Origin: Nitrospirillum sp034427435
GTDB lineage: Bacteria > Pseudomonadota > Alphaproteobacteria > Azospirillales > Azospirillaceae
Direction of reading: 5' to 3'
Length of the DNA stretch: 64,000 bases
Assembly: GCF_034427435.1 (NCBI RefSeq)
Contig: NZ_JAXQNP010000003.1
Coordinates: 1,612,001-1,676,000, forward strand
Shown: in pieces, positions 1-8,467 of the stretch
Layout: every line of letters begins with the position of its first letter
Position numbering within the stretch: position 1 is the first letter of the stretch
Notes under the pieces: generated by a model
The model's input: the letters and a program-made list of their open reading frames with translations, nothing else
Told to the model about the DNA's origin: nothing
Databases searched by the model: none
Made by a program: the position numbers and the translations under genes

Positions 1-86
1 CGGCTTCCGTCCCAGCCCGCCGGCGCCGTCCCAGCCTGTCACCATCGTTTCTCCCGCTGACTCCGGCCTGTAGGACCTCTCCGCCC

Positions 87-1310
87 ATGTCTACCTTGGA
101 TCTCTCTTCCAAATCCCCGACCTCGGCGCAGCCTTTGCGGCGGCTGGCGGCTCATTTGCTGTCGCGCGTCATGGCCCGTGTGTCGGCTGGACGGATCACG
201 GTGCAACTGCCCGACGGCACCCGCCTGACGCGCCAGGCCGCCCATCCCGGGCCGGACGGCGTGCTGGAGATCCACCGCTGGCGGGCTGTGCGGCGCCTGG
301 CGTTTGGCGGGGACGTGGCCTTCGCCGAGGCCTATGCCGATGGCGATTGGTCCAGCCCCGACCTGCCGGCGCTGCTGGAACTGGCGGCGCGCAACATCAG
401 CCGGCTGGATGGCGCCTTCGCCGGCACGCCCCTGGCCCGCATGGTCAAGACTCTGGTGCATCGTGGCCGCGCCAACACGCGCAAGGGCAGCCGCCGCAAC
501 ATCATGGCCCACTATGATCTGGGCAATGATTTCTACGCCCGCTGGCTGGACCGGGGCATGGCCTATTCCTCCGCCCTGTACACCGCCGCCGACCAGACGC
601 TGGAGGCGGCGCAGGACGTCAAGCTGGACCGTATCGTGCAGCTTCTGGGCCTCAGCGGCCGGGAACAGGTGCTGGAGATCGGCTGCGGCTGGGGCGGCCT
701 GGCGGAGCGGATCGCGCGTGCGGGCTGCCATGTCACCGGCCTGACGCTGTCGCCGTCGCAACTGGCCGTGGCCCAGGACCGGCTGGCCAAGGCCGGCCTG
801 GAGGTCAGGGCCGACCTGCGTCTGCAGGATTACCGCGACGTCACCGGCACCTATGACCGCATCGTCTCCATCGAGATGCTGGAGGCGGTGGGCGAGCGCT
901 ACTGGCCCGTCTATTTCCAGACGCTGCGCCGGCGCCTGTCCGATCAGGGTGTCGCCGTGCTGCAGGTCATCACCATCGACGAATCCCGCTTCGAGCACTA
1001 CCGCCGCGAGGTCGACTTCATCCAGCGCCACGTCTTCCCCGGCGGCATGCTGCCGTCGCCCTCGCGCCTGGTGCGGGAGGCCGAGGCCGCCGGCCTGCGC
1101 CTGGAGGGGGCGGAGACGTTCGGCGACAGCTACGCGCGCACGCTGGCGGAATGGCGCCAGCGCTTCCACGCCGCCTGGACGGATATCCACGCCATGGGCT
1201 TCCCGCCCCATTTCCGCCGGCTGTGGGACTACTACCTGGCGTACTGCGAGGCGGGTTTCCGCGCCGGCGTGATCGATGTCGGCCTGTACCGCCTGGTGCC
1301 GGCGGCCTGA
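87..1310 (+). CDS. cfa: Cyclopropane-fatty-acyl-phospholipid synthase family SAM methyltransferase
   Basis: A 407-residue protein that would transfer a methylene group from S-adenosylmethionine to the double bond of unsaturated fatty acyl chains in membrane phospholipids. The N-terminal ~110 residues match the family's lipid-binding region. The AdoMet site is visible as VLEIGCGWGGLAERIA near residues 197-212. NIMAHYDLGNDFY near residue 140 and YDRIVSIEMLEAVGERY near residue 257 are family motifs, and the FIQRHVFPGG segment lies near residue 312. Length is close to the usual ~400 residues. The ATG at 87 is preceded by CTCTCCGCCC, which is not a good ribosome site. Several alphaproteobacterial paralogues make other modified fatty acids, so the exact lipid product is not certain. 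Confidence 0.9.
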   Translation: MSTLDLSSKSPTSAQPLRRLAAHLLSRVMARVSAGRITVQLPDGTRLTRQAAHPGPDGVLEIHRWRAVRRLAFGGDVAFAEAYADGDWSSPDLPALLELAARNISRLDGAFAGTPLARMVKTLVHRGRANTRKGSRRNIMAHYDLGNDFYARWLDRGMAYSSALYTAADQTLEAAQDVKLDRIVQLLGLSGREQVLEIGCGWGGLAERIARAGCHVTGLTLSPSQLAVAQDRLAKAGLEVRADLRLQDYRDVTGTYDRIVSIEMLEAVGERYWPVYFQTLRRRLSDQGVAVLQVITIDESRFEHYRREVDFIQRHVFPGGMLPSPSRLVREAEAAGLRLEGAETFGDSYARTLAEWRQRFHAAWTDIHAMGFPPHFRRLWDYYLAYCEAGFRAGVIDVGLYRLVPAA

Positions 1311-1347
1311 GTTGGGACGAACCGTCCCTGGAGAAAAGTGAAAAGGA

Positions 1348-1361
1348 CTGATCCGGATCAA
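1348..1361. promoter_or_regulatory. FNR/FixK-type anaerobox
   Basis: The sequence CTGATCCGGATCAA matches the FNR/FixK consensus TTGATnnnnATCAA at nine of ten specified positions. It lies 58 bp upstream of the TauE/SafE-like gene. The 10-mer CTGATCCGGA recurs at 1401-1410, which may be a second half-site. This suggests oxygen-responsive control of the following gene. Confidence 0.6.
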
Positions 1362-1419
1362 GCGGTGCGGCCGGCACATGGTTTATGGCTGAGGCAAATC
1401 CTGATCCGGACATCGTCCC

Positions 1420-2190
1420 ATGCACGACCACCTGTCCATGCTGCAGTCAGCGCCGTTGAGCTTGCCCGCCCTGATGGCCGCCGTGTTCATGGCCGGCCTG
1501 ACGGGCGGCTTCGGCCATTGCGTCGGCATGTGCGGCCCCTTCGTGCTGGCGCAGGTGGGCGCGGGGGAGGCGGCGGGCCCGGCGCTGACACGCCCCGCCG
1601 GTGCCTTGCTGTTGCCCTATCACCTGGGCCGCATGACCACCTACGCCGCCTTGGGCGCCGTCGCCGGCGGCTTATCCGGCCTTGTCGTGCGGGCGACGGA
1701 ATATCGTTGGCTGCTGGCGGTGTTTCTGGGGATCGCGGCCCTGCTGTTCCTGCGCCAGGGCCTGGCCGGGCTTGGCCGGGTGGCGCCCCGCCTGGTACGC
1801 TTGGTGCCGGCCGGGCGCTTCAGCCTGGGGACGGCGGGGGCGGCGCGCCTGACGGCGGCGCTGGCCCGGCCGCTGCGCCGGCTGTTCGCCGACCCGCGCG
1901 GCCTCAACGGCTATCTTCTCGGTGTGCTGCTGGGCTTCATCCCCTGCGGCATGGTCTATGCGGCGCTGGCGGCGGCGGTCAGCAGCGGTTCCGCCGGCGG
2001 CGGCGCGCTGGTGCTGGCGGCCTTCGCCGTGGGCACGGCCCCCAGCCTGATGACCGTGGCGGTGGCCGGCCGGGCGGTGGGACGGCAATTCAGCGGCGTC
2101 GCCGCCTGGGTCACCCCGCCGCTGATGCTGCTGAACGCGGCCTTGCTGCTCAGCCTGGCTTTTGGCGTCCTCGACCGCAGCCCGTTCTGA
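1420..2190 (+). CDS. Sulfite exporter TauE/SafE (UreH-like) family membrane protein
   Basis: A 256-residue polytopic membrane protein with about six hydrophobic segments. The first segment carries GHCVGMCGPFVLA (residues ~31-43), the cysteine-containing motif of the UreH/DsbD_2-like transmembrane family. A matching GFIPCGMVYAALA lies near residue 170, as expected for an internal duplication. In many alphaproteobacteria such proteins sit in or near the cbb3 oxidase (cco) assembly genes and are thought to act in metal handling for oxidase assembly. The FNR-type box just upstream fits that role. No cco genes are in this window, so the function is inferred. The start at 1420 has no strong ribosome site. 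Confidence 0.75.
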   Translation: MHDHLSMLQSAPLSLPALMAAVFMAGLTGGFGHCVGMCGPFVLAQVGAGEAAGPALTRPAGALLLPYHLGRMTTYAALGAVAGGLSGLVVRATEYRWLLAVFLGIAALLFLRQGLAGLGRVAPRLVRLVPAGRFSLGTAGAARLTAALARPLRRLFADPRGLNGYLLGVLLGFIPCGMVYAALAAAVSSGSAGGGALVLAAFAVGTAPSLMTVAVAGRAVGRQFSGVAAWVTPPLMLLNAALLLSLAFGVLDRSPF

Positions 2191-2194
2191 GCCG

Positions 2195-2935
2195 CTAGAC
2201 GGTACAGAGCGTCCGGGCGCGTTCGATGGCCGCCATCACATCGTGGCGGCGGGTCCAGGGCAGGAAATGGCCGGCCCCCTCCAGCGTGCGCACCTCCACC
2301 GTCGCCTGGGTCAGGTGGCGCTGTAGATAGGCGACATTGCCGTAGGGCGATTCCCGGTCCGCCGTGCCGTGCAGGATGACCACGGGGCAGCGCAGCTGGC
2401 CCAGGTCGCGCGCCAGGGCGTGAAGTTCCGGCACGATGGTCAACAATTCCCGGTTGGCGTTGCGCAGCGGCCGGGGCAGCAGCCGGCGCCAGGGTTCCCG
2501 GTCCGCCCAGGGCTGCAAGGGATGCTGGTGCTCCAGGTCCGGATCGAAAGAAGTCGCCACCAGCACCAGGGCGGCCACCCGCTCCGGCTGGTCCAGCGCC
2601 AAGCGCGCCACCACGGGGCCGCCCATGGAATGGCCCACCAGGATGGCCGGCGGGTTGGCGGGGTTCAGCGCCAGCAGCGGCGCCAGCCGTCCGGCCTGGG
2701 CCTTCAGGCCGATCAAGGCTTCCCGCGGGGCGCTGTGGCCAAAGCCCGGCCGGTCTGGCGCCAGCAGCGACACCCCCTGCGGGCCGTGGCCCAGGAACCA
2801 GCGCCAGCCGCCGGCGCTGCCCGGCGTGCCGTGAACCATGATGATGGGACGGGCCGCCTGGTCCACCGGGTCCGGGCCGGCGGCCAGGACGCTCAGGCCA
2901 TGGGCGCCGACGGTCAGCCGGTGGACGCTATTCAT
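2195..2935 (-). CDS. Alpha/beta hydrolase
   Basis: A 246-residue soluble alpha/beta-hydrolase fold enzyme. The nucleophile elbow VGHSMGG is near residue 104. MVHGTPGSAGGW near residue 34 is the HG oxyanion segment. A late acidic residue and GAGHFLPW near residue 222 supply the catalytic histidine. The family includes esterases, lactonases and haloalkane dehalogenase-like enzymes, and nothing visible fixes the substrate. Its ATG overlaps the stop of the upstream GNAT gene by 4 bp (ATGA), so the two are probably translationally coupled. It converges on the TauE-like gene with only 4 bp between stops. Confidence 0.85.
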   Translation of the reverse strand: MNSVHRLTVGAHGLSVLAAGPDPVDQAARPIIMVHGTPGSAGGWRWFLGHGPQGVSLLAPDRPGFGHSAPREALIGLKAQAGRLAPLLALNPANPPAILVGHSMGGPVVARLALDQPERVAALVLVATSFDPDLEHQHPLQPWADREPWRRLLPRPLRNANRELLTIVPELHALARDLGQLRCPVVILHGTADRESPYGNVAYLQRHLTQATVEVRTLEGAGHFLPWTRRHDVMAAIERARTLCTV

Positions 2936-4158
2936 TCGGTCCCGCCGTCGCCCTGGCGATAGGGGCTTTCCGCCATCAGCGTTTCGATGTCGGCGGCGAC
3001 ACCTGCGCGCTCCCGCTCCACGAAATCGGCCACGGCGCGGCGCAGGCCGGGGTCGGCGATGTAGTGGGCGCTGTGGGTGGTGACCGGCAGGTAGCCGCGC
3101 TGCACCTTGTGTTCGCCCTGCGCCCCGGCTTCCACCCGCTTCAGGCCGCGCTCAATGGCGAACTCGATGGCGCGGTAGTAGCAGGCCTCGAAATGAAGGA
3201 AGGGGTAGTCGCCGGCGGAGCCCCAGTTGCGGCCGTACAGCGTGTCGTCGCCCATCAGGTTCAGGGCACCCCCCACCCAGGTGGGGCGGCCCTTGTCGTC
3301 CGGGCGGGCGGGGTCACGGGCCATGACCAGCACGACGCTGTCCGCCATCTCCGCCCCCAACTGGTGGAAGAAGTCTTCCGTCAGATAGGCCCAGCCCCAT
3401 TTACGGTCGCTGGTGGCGTTGTACAGGCTGAAAAAAGCGTCCCAGTGTTCCTCGGTCAGGGCGTCCCCCGTCAGGGTCAGCACCTCCACCCCGCTGTCGG
3501 CCACCGCCTGGCGTTCCTTGCGCACCGCCTTGCGCTTGCGGCTGCTGAAGGCGCCCAGGAAGTCGGTGAAGTCGCGGTAGCCCCTGTTCTCCCAGTGGTA
3601 TTGCACGCCGTGGCGGTCCAGCCAGCCGCCCTCCATCAGGGCCGCGCGATCCTCCGCCGCGGGGAAGGTGACGTGGACGGACGACAGCTTGTTGTCCACC
3701 GCGGCACTGCGCAGTGCCGCCACCATCAGCCGCCGCACGCCCTCCGGGTCCGGGCACCGGGTGTCGACCAGCAGGCGGGGCCCGGTCGCGGGCGTGAAGG
3801 GAATGGAGACTTGAAGCTTGGGATAATACGACCCGCCCACGCGCTCATAGGCGCTGGCCCAGCCTTGGTCGAAGACGTACTCGCCATAGGAATGGGACTT
3901 CAGGTACATCGGCGCCGCCCCCACCAGGCGGCCTTGGGCGTCGCGCACTGTCAGGTGCTGCGGCAGCCAGCCGGCCTTGCGTCCGACGGAGCCGCTGTCC
4001 TCCAGGATGCGCAGGAAGGCATGGCGGGTGAAGGGATGGCCGGGGTAGGCGTCGCTGGCCGCCACGCGATCCCAGTCCGCCGCTTCCAGCGCGCCAATGC
4101 GCGGGGCCACGGCCACCTTGAGACCCGCCGTCCAGTCGCTGCTTCCGTCCGCCATCAC
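2932..4158 (-). CDS. GNAT family N-acetyltransferase (FemAB-like, DUF482)
   Basis: A 408-residue protein of the FemAB-like/DUF482 family, which has a double GNAT fold. Recognisable segments are the HPFTRHAFL start region, PMYLKSHSYGEYVFDQGWA near residue 84, SSRKRKAVRKERQ near residue 205 and GRNWGS…HFEACYYRAIEFAI near residue 310. Members are usually described as putative peptidoglycan or amino-acyl transfer enzymes, but most are uncharacterised. It is followed at a 4-bp overlap by the alpha/beta hydrolase. Its leader contains a perfect 12-bp inverted repeat at 4171-4206. Confidence 0.82.
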   Translation of the reverse strand: MMADGSSDWTAGLKVAVAPRIGALEAADWDRVAASDAYPGHPFTRHAFLRILEDSGSVGRKAGWLPQHLTVRDAQGRLVGAAPMYLKSHSYGEYVFDQGWASAYERVGGSYYPKLQVSIPFTPATGPRLLVDTRCPDPEGVRRLMVAALRSAAVDNKLSSVHVTFPAAEDRAALMEGGWLDRHGVQYHWENRGYRDFTDFLGAFSSRKRKAVRKERQAVADSGVEVLTLTGDALTEEHWDAFFSLYNATSDRKWGWAYLTEDFFHQLGAEMADSVVLVMARDPARPDDKGRPTWVGGALNLMGDDTLYGRNWGSAGDYPFLHFEACYYRAIEFAIERGLKRVEAGAQGEHKVQRGYLPVTTHSAHYIADPGLRRAVADFVERERAGVAADIETLMAESPYRQGDGGTE

Positions 4159-4170
4159 GCTATCCCGGTC

Positions 4171-4206
4171 CGTTCGGCACCCAGGCTAATAGTCGGGTGC
4201 CGAACG
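4171..4206. repeat. 12-bp perfect inverted repeat in the GNAT leader
   Basis: CGTTCGGCACCC (4171-4182) and its exact reverse complement (4195-4206) flank a 12-nt spacer. It lies between the ridA stop and the GNAT start, 13 bp before that ATG. No T-run follows in the minus direction, so it is more likely an operator or leader hairpin than a terminator. Confidence 0.55.
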
Positions 4207-4247
4207 ACATTTAACAAGAGCGGGCGGCGTGCAAAAGATGAAGAGGC

Positions 4248-4715
4248 TCAGGCCACTTCCAGGATGGCCTCGACCTCGACGGCGACGCCCAGCGGCAGGG
4301 CGGCGGCGCTGACGGCGGAGCGGGCGTGGCGGCCGGCATCGCCGAACACCTGCACGAAGGTCTCGGAGGCGCCGTTGATGACCTTGGGCTGGTCGGTGAA
4401 GTCACCGGTGGAATTGACGAAGCCCACCAGCTTGACCACCCGCACCACGCGGTCCAGGTCGCCCTCCAGGGCGGCCTTGGCCTGGGCGATCAGGTTCAGG
4501 GCGCACAGGCGGGCGGCTTCGGCGCCCTGTTCCACCGTGAAATTGTCGCCCAGCTTGCCGACGCAGCGCAGCTCCCCGTTCCAGAACGGAATCTGGCCGG
4601 ACAGGAACAGGGTGTTGCCCGTGCGCACGGCCGGGACGTAGGCCGCCACCGGGATGGCCGGGGTCGGCAGCTCGATGGCGAGTTCTTTCAGACGGGCGTC
4701 GATACGGCCGGCCAT
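4248..4715 (-). CDS. ridA: RidA family protein (YjgF/YER057c/UK114)
   Basis: A 155-residue RidA-fold protein. Such proteins form trimers and hydrolyse reactive enamine/imine intermediates released by PLP enzymes. The segment LFLSGQIPFWNGEL and the late GASETFVQVFGDAGRHARSAVSAAALPLGVAVEVEAILEV follow the family pattern, including an arginine corresponding to the substrate-binding one. The reading frame stays open to 4799, but the ATG at 4715 has a strong GGAGGA ribosome site and removes an overlap with the PAP2 gene. The subfamily is the longer (~155 residue) bacterial type. Confidence 0.88.
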   Translation of the reverse strand: MAGRIDARLKELAIELPTPAIPVAAYVPAVRTGNTLFLSGQIPFWNGELRCVGKLGDNFTVEQGAEAARLCALNLIAQAKAALEGDLDRVVRVVKLVGFVNSTGDFTDQPKVINGASETFVQVFGDAGRHARSAVSAAALPLGVAVEVEAILEVA

Positions 4716-4752
4716 GTCTTCCTCCATGATGGGATCGTTGGGATTGAAACTG

Positions 4753-5421
4753 CTATCGGCCGGGGACCATAGCGCCATTGGGCGCCGGCAACCAGCCACG
4801 GCGTATGAAGAGATCGCGCAAGGGGCGGGTGGTCAGCATCGCCACGGCCGCCCCCGCCACCACGTCGGACGGATAGTGCGCGCCCACCCACAGCCGCGTG
4901 GTGGCCAGGGCCAAGGCCAGCCCCACCAGCGCCAGCCGGTGGCGGGGCCACAGGGTGCCGATCGACAGAGCCAGCGCCACCAGGGTGTCGGCGTGGCCGG
5001 AGGGGAAGGAATAATAGCGGAAGCCCATGTGGAAGGGCTGGGGCCAGACGGCGCCCTCGCTCAGGAACAGGATGGGCCGGGGCCGGCCCACCGCCGCCTT
5101 CACCGCATCCACCGCCAGGCCGGACAGGGCCACGGCCAGGAAGACGAAGGCCACGGCCCCCAGCCAACGGCCCAGCCGCTCCCGTTGGGTCCCTTCCGCC
5201 TGGGCGCGCGCCGTGGTCAGCGCCAGGATCGCCAGGCCCAGGGGCACCAGGCTGTACAAGCTGTCACCCAACCGCGTCAGATGATGGCTGGTGGCCGTGA
5301 CCCAATGCGGCAGCTGCGCCGCCCATAGGGCGAAGGGCCGGTCCACCCACAGCATGAGCACGGCCTCCAGCACCAGGACGCTGCCCCAGATCAGGCCCCG
5401 GGTCAGGACCGCGCGCCTCAC
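4753..5421 (-). CDS. PAP2 family membrane phosphatase
   Basis: A 222-residue integral membrane phosphatase of the type-2 phosphatidic acid phosphatase family, with about six transmembrane segments. All three catalytic motifs are visible: KAAVGRPRP near residue 100, PSGH near residue 131, and TRLWVGAHYPSDV near residue 168. Its ATG overlaps the stop of the GT39 gene by 4 bp. That makes it the distal member of the GT2/LAB_N/GT39 operon, where such enzymes remove lipid-linked phosphates (undecaprenyl pyrophosphate or lipid A phosphate). The precise substrate is inferred from context only. Confidence 0.87.
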   Translation of the reverse strand: MRRAVLTRGLIWGSVLVLEAVLMLWVDRPFALWAAQLPHWVTATSHHLTRLGDSLYSLVPLGLAILALTTARAQAEGTQRERLGRWLGAVAFVFLAVALSGLAVDAVKAAVGRPRPILFLSEGAVWPQPFHMGFRYYSFPSGHADTLVALALSIGTLWPRHRLALVGLALALATTRLWVGAHYPSDVVAGAAVAMLTTRPLRDLFIRRGWLPAPNGAMVPGR

Positions 5422-7190
5422 GGCTGGGGCGTCGCCGGTGCCGGCTCGGCAGCCGGCGCGTTGACCGGCGCGCCGGCGCGGTACAGGGCCAGGTTGGCCC
5501 AGTTGCCGCGGGAGTAGTTGAAGCCGCGGAAATGCTTGACCAGTTCCGGCGACAGGCCGCGCGCGGCCAATTGGGCGGCGAAGGCTGGTTCCTCCTTGTC
5601 CCGCACCAGGGCCAGGCCGCAGCCGGGATCGTCGGCCAGATGGTTGGCCACCATGTCCGGCTCACCCAGCTTGGTCTTGGTGCCCACCAGGAACACCATG
5701 CTGGGCTCGGTGTACCCCGATGCCGCCAGGACGCTGGTCGGGCACAGGCGGTGGTCCGCCACGGCCTGGGCGATGGCGGGGCTCAGCCACATGGCCTTCA
5801 GGCTGGGCATGACCAGGCCCAGGATGCTGATCATGCTGAGTGCGCCGCCCGCGGCCACGCCCAGGGTCAGCCGCTGCAGGCAGCCAATCCGCTCCAGCAC
5901 CACGAAGGCGATGCCGGTGGCCAGCGCCAGGCCGCCGGCGACGAAGCCTGCCGGCAGGTTGGTGCCTTCCAGCCGCAGCGGCGCGCCGGCACCCAGGATG
6001 GCCAGCGCCACGGTGATGACCAGGTAGACGATCACGACGGCCCAGCGGCCGATGCGGCCGGCTGTGGTCGCTTGGTCCAGCGTGCCTTGGGTGCTGCCCC
6101 GACCGGCCGCCGCCTTGGCGTCGATGCGCGACAGCAGCGCCGCCATGCCCAGGAAGGCCAGGGCGGGGAAGGTGGGCAGGACGTAGTGGGGCAGCTTGGT
6201 CGCCACCGCCTCGAAGATCAGCCAGGTGGGCACGATCCAGGCCAGGCAGAAGCGCACGGCGTCGTCATGGCGGCGGCGCCAGGCCCAGGCGGCGCCCAGG
6301 CCCACCAGCAAGCTGCCGGGCCAGAAGCTGAGCCAGAAGGTGATGAGGTAATAGCCGGGCGGGCCGGCATGCTTTTCCTGGCCGGAGTTCACTTTTCCTA
6401 AGAACTCGTGCCCGATGGCGTCGGCGAAGAACTGGCCCTTGGTGGCCACGGCGATGGCGATGGCCCAGGGCAGCACCATGGCCAGCACGATGGCCAGGCC
6501 GGGCAGGGGGCGCAGGCCCTTCAGCCAGGACCAGTCGCGGTCGGCGAAGCCCAGGGTGACGATGCTGCCCAGGACGGGCAGCAGGATGACCGGCCCCTTG
6601 ATCAGGATGCCCACACCCAGCGCCACCCAGAAGGTCAACGTCAGCCCCCAGGTGGGGGGCAGGGGCTTGCGCCGGTCCAGATAGATGCGGCCCAGCGCGC
6701 CCATGGCCGCCACCACCGTGGCCAGCAACACGGCGTCGGTCTTGGCCATGCGCGCCTCGACGCCCAGCAGCACGCTGACGGCCATGAGCAGCCCGGCGCC
6801 GAAGCCGGCGGTGGCGCCGAACAGCAGCTGTCCCGCCCAGGCGGTCAGCAGCACGGCGGCGACGGCGCCGATGAGCGAGGGCAGGCGGTACGCCCAGATG
6901 GGCGTCGTTTCGGGATCATGGTCGCCGGTGACGGCCTGCACCGCCGTGACGGTGGCGCTCTGCAGCCAATGGATGCCCACGGGCTTCTTGTTGCGCGCCT
7001 CGTCCTGGAAACGGATGGAGACGAAGTCGTGCGTTTCCAGCATCTGCCGGGTCGCCTGGGCGAAGCGGCTCTCATCCCGGTCGAAGGGCGGAATGGTGGT
7101 GAAGCCCGGCAGGAAGGTGGCCAGGGCCAGCAGCGCCAGGATGACGTAGTGCGCGGGGCGCAGGACGGCGGGGCGGAAGATATCGGTCAT
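5418..7190 (-). CDS. ArnT-like glycosyltransferase family 39 protein
   Basis: A 590-residue polytopic membrane protein of the GT39/ArnT type, which transfers sugars from polyprenyl-phosphate donors to lipid A or other periplasmic acceptors. The first periplasmic loop has IPPFDRDESRFAQATRQML (residues ~33-50), where the acidic DE pair is the catalytic signature. Many hydrophobic segments follow, then a C-terminal periplasmic domain of ~130 residues. It is preceded by the LAB_N protein (16 bp gap) and overlaps the PAP2 gene. The donor would be made by the GT2 at the operon head. Confidence 0.87.
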   Translation of the reverse strand: MTDIFRPAVLRPAHYVILALLALATFLPGFTTIPPFDRDESRFAQATRQMLETHDFVSIRFQDEARNKKPVGIHWLQSATVTAVQAVTGDHDPETTPIWAYRLPSLIGAVAAVLLTAWAGQLLFGATAGFGAGLLMAVSVLLGVEARMAKTDAVLLATVVAAMGALGRIYLDRRKPLPPTWGLTLTFWVALGVGILIKGPVILLPVLGSIVTLGFADRDWSWLKGLRPLPGLAIVLAMVLPWAIAIAVATKGQFFADAIGHEFLGKVNSGQEKHAGPPGYYLITFWLSFWPGSLLVGLGAAWAWRRRHDDAVRFCLAWIVPTWLIFEAVATKLPHYVLPTFPALAFLGMAALLSRIDAKAAAGRGSTQGTLDQATTAGRIGRWAVVIVYLVITVALAILGAGAPLRLEGTNLPAGFVAGGLALATGIAFVVLERIGCLQRLTLGVAAGGALSMISILGLVMPSLKAMWLSPAIAQAVADHRLCPTSVLAASGYTEPSMVFLVGTKTKLGEPDMVANHLADDPGCGLALVRDKEEPAFAAQLAARGLSPELVKHFRGFNYSRGNWANLALYRAGAPVNAPAAEPAPATPQP

Positions 7191-7205
7191 AAAGGGGGCG
7201 TCCCG

Positions 7206-7541
7206 TCAGGTCGCGGCGGCGGCTTCGGCGCGCTTGTGCTTATGGATCAGGTGCAGATTGCGGGCGTAGACCACCAGGCCCGGCATCTGGCCGGCGATGA
7301 TGACCAGGTCCGGCTTCAGCAGGCCGTACAGCAGCACCAGGGCGCCACCCGCCAGGCTGAAATACCAGAAGGTCACGGGCACGACGCTGCGGCCGGCGCG
7401 CTCGCTGGAAATCCACTGCACGATGAATCGCGACATGAACATCGCCTGGCCGAACAGGCCGAAGGCCGCGATCCAGCCGTTCTTGCCCAGCGCCTCCTGC
7501 CACCAGTGCGCCAGGAACTGGGCGATATGCTCCCACACCAT
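7206..7541 (-). CDS. LAB_N (lipid A biosynthesis N-terminal domain) membrane protein
   Basis: A 111-residue membrane protein matching the LAB_N domain, which occurs alone or fused to LpxB. Recognisable features are the GLFGQAMFMSRFIVQWISSERAG segment and the later FWYFSLAGGALVLLYGL helix. About three transmembrane segments are present. The frame is open further upstream, but that part overlaps the GT2 gene. The ATG at 7541 has a GGGAGG ribosome site and starts 4 bp after the GT2 stop. Its position between a DPM-type GT2 and an ArnT-like GT39 is the common arrangement for lipid A or undecaprenyl-sugar modification operons. Confidence 0.85.
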   Translation of the reverse strand: MVWEHIAQFLAHWWQEALGKNGWIAAFGLFGQAMFMSRFIVQWISSERAGRSVVPVTFWYFSLAGGALVLLYGLLKPDLVIIAGQMPGLVVYARNLHLIHKHKRAEAAAAT

Positions 7542-7545
7542 GGCC

Positions 7546-8268
7546 TCAAACCTCCCGCACGGTGCCGGGCATGGTGTTCCGCCGCAGCATCCACAGCATG
7601 CCCAAGAGGTCGAAGAAGCCGACGAAGGCGCGGCCGATGTTGGTGTACTTGGACCGGCCGGCGTGGCGCTTGCGGTCGTTGATGGGCACGTTGGCCATCT
7701 TCCAGCCGCTGTAGGTCGCCACGGTGGGGATGAAGCGGTGGATGGCGTCGAACTGCGGGAGTTCCAGCATGGCGGCGCGGTGCACCAGCTTGAAGCCGCA
7801 GCCGGTGTCGGGGCAGCCGTCGCGCAGCAGGGACCGGCGGATGCCATTGCCCAGGCGCGAGGTGATCTTCTTGGCCAGGGTGTCGTCGCGGCGACGGCGG
7901 ATGCCGCATACCACCTTCACCTCCGGATCCCGCTCCACCGCCGCCAGCATGGGCGCGATGTCGCGGGGGTCGTTCTGCATGTCGCCATCGACCATCATGA
8001 TCCAGTCGGTCTTGGCGGCATGGCAGCCGCTGCGGATGGCGCGGCTCTTGCCCGCGCGCTGGCCGTGGCGCAGGACCCGGACGAACGGATACTTGGCCTT
8101 GGCCTGCTGCAGTTCCGCCGGGGTGCCGTCCGTGCTGCCGTCGTCGACGAACAGGACCTCATAGTCCCCGGGATAGGGCGCCACGGCTTGCAGCTCTTCC
8201 AGGAGCGGCAGGATGTTGCCCTGCTCGTTCAGGACGGAAATCAGGATGGTGTAGCGCAAACCCATCAC
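7546..8268 (-). CDS. GT2 family glycosyltransferase (dolichol-phosphate mannosyltransferase-like)
   Basis: A 240-residue cytosolic or membrane-associated GT2 enzyme, likely forming a polyprenyl-phosphate sugar. The GT-A signature is plain: LFVDDGSTDGT near residue 41 and the metal-binding MVDGDMQNDP near residue 94. YTNIGRAFVGFFDLLGMLWM near the C-terminus is typical of DPM1-like members. It lacks the two C-terminal transmembrane helices of ArnC-type enzymes, and the following LAB_N protein may supply membrane anchoring. It is the first gene of the minus-strand operon continuing to PAP2. Confidence 0.88.
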   Translation of the reverse strand: MMGLRYTILISVLNEQGNILPLLEELQAVAPYPGDYEVLFVDDGSTDGTPAELQQAKAKYPFVRVLRHGQRAGKSRAIRSGCHAAKTDWIMMVDGDMQNDPRDIAPMLAAVERDPEVKVVCGIRRRRDDTLAKKITSRLGNGIRRSLLRDGCPDTGCGFKLVHRAAMLELPQFDAIHRFIPTVATYSGWKMANVPINDRKRHAGRSKYTNIGRAFVGFFDLLGMLWMLRRNTMPGTVREV

Positions 8269-8288
8269 CTCGGCGCACGAAGGGCACG

Positions 8289-8325
8289 AAAAAATCCGGG
8301 CTGCCGCCTCGGCAGAGGCGCCCGG
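8289..8325 (-). terminator. Intrinsic terminator after pncA
   Basis: On the minus strand a stem of CCGGGC paired with GCCCGG, plus inner GCCTC/GAGGC, encloses a GGCA-sized loop and is followed directly by TTTTTT (A-run at 8289-8294). It lies between pncA and the GT2 operon, so it would end pncA transcription before that operon. Confidence 0.7.
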
Positions 8326-8467
8326 GATATGTTTGGGGCAGGAAGCTACAGTTTGCCGCCAGCGTCAACAAGGGCGGCCTGCCCCGGGGTGCTGGATAGG
8401 GCAGGGGTGCCTTGCGGCGGCGCGCCTTGAAGGTCGCCGCTTTGCGAACGCCGCCGCGCCGGGGGTG

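Noticed and set aside
1..73. Possible C-terminal end of an upstream plus-strand gene (open frames ending at TGA 58-60 or TAG 71-73)
   Set aside because: Two frames are equally plausible and the fragment is too short to support either.
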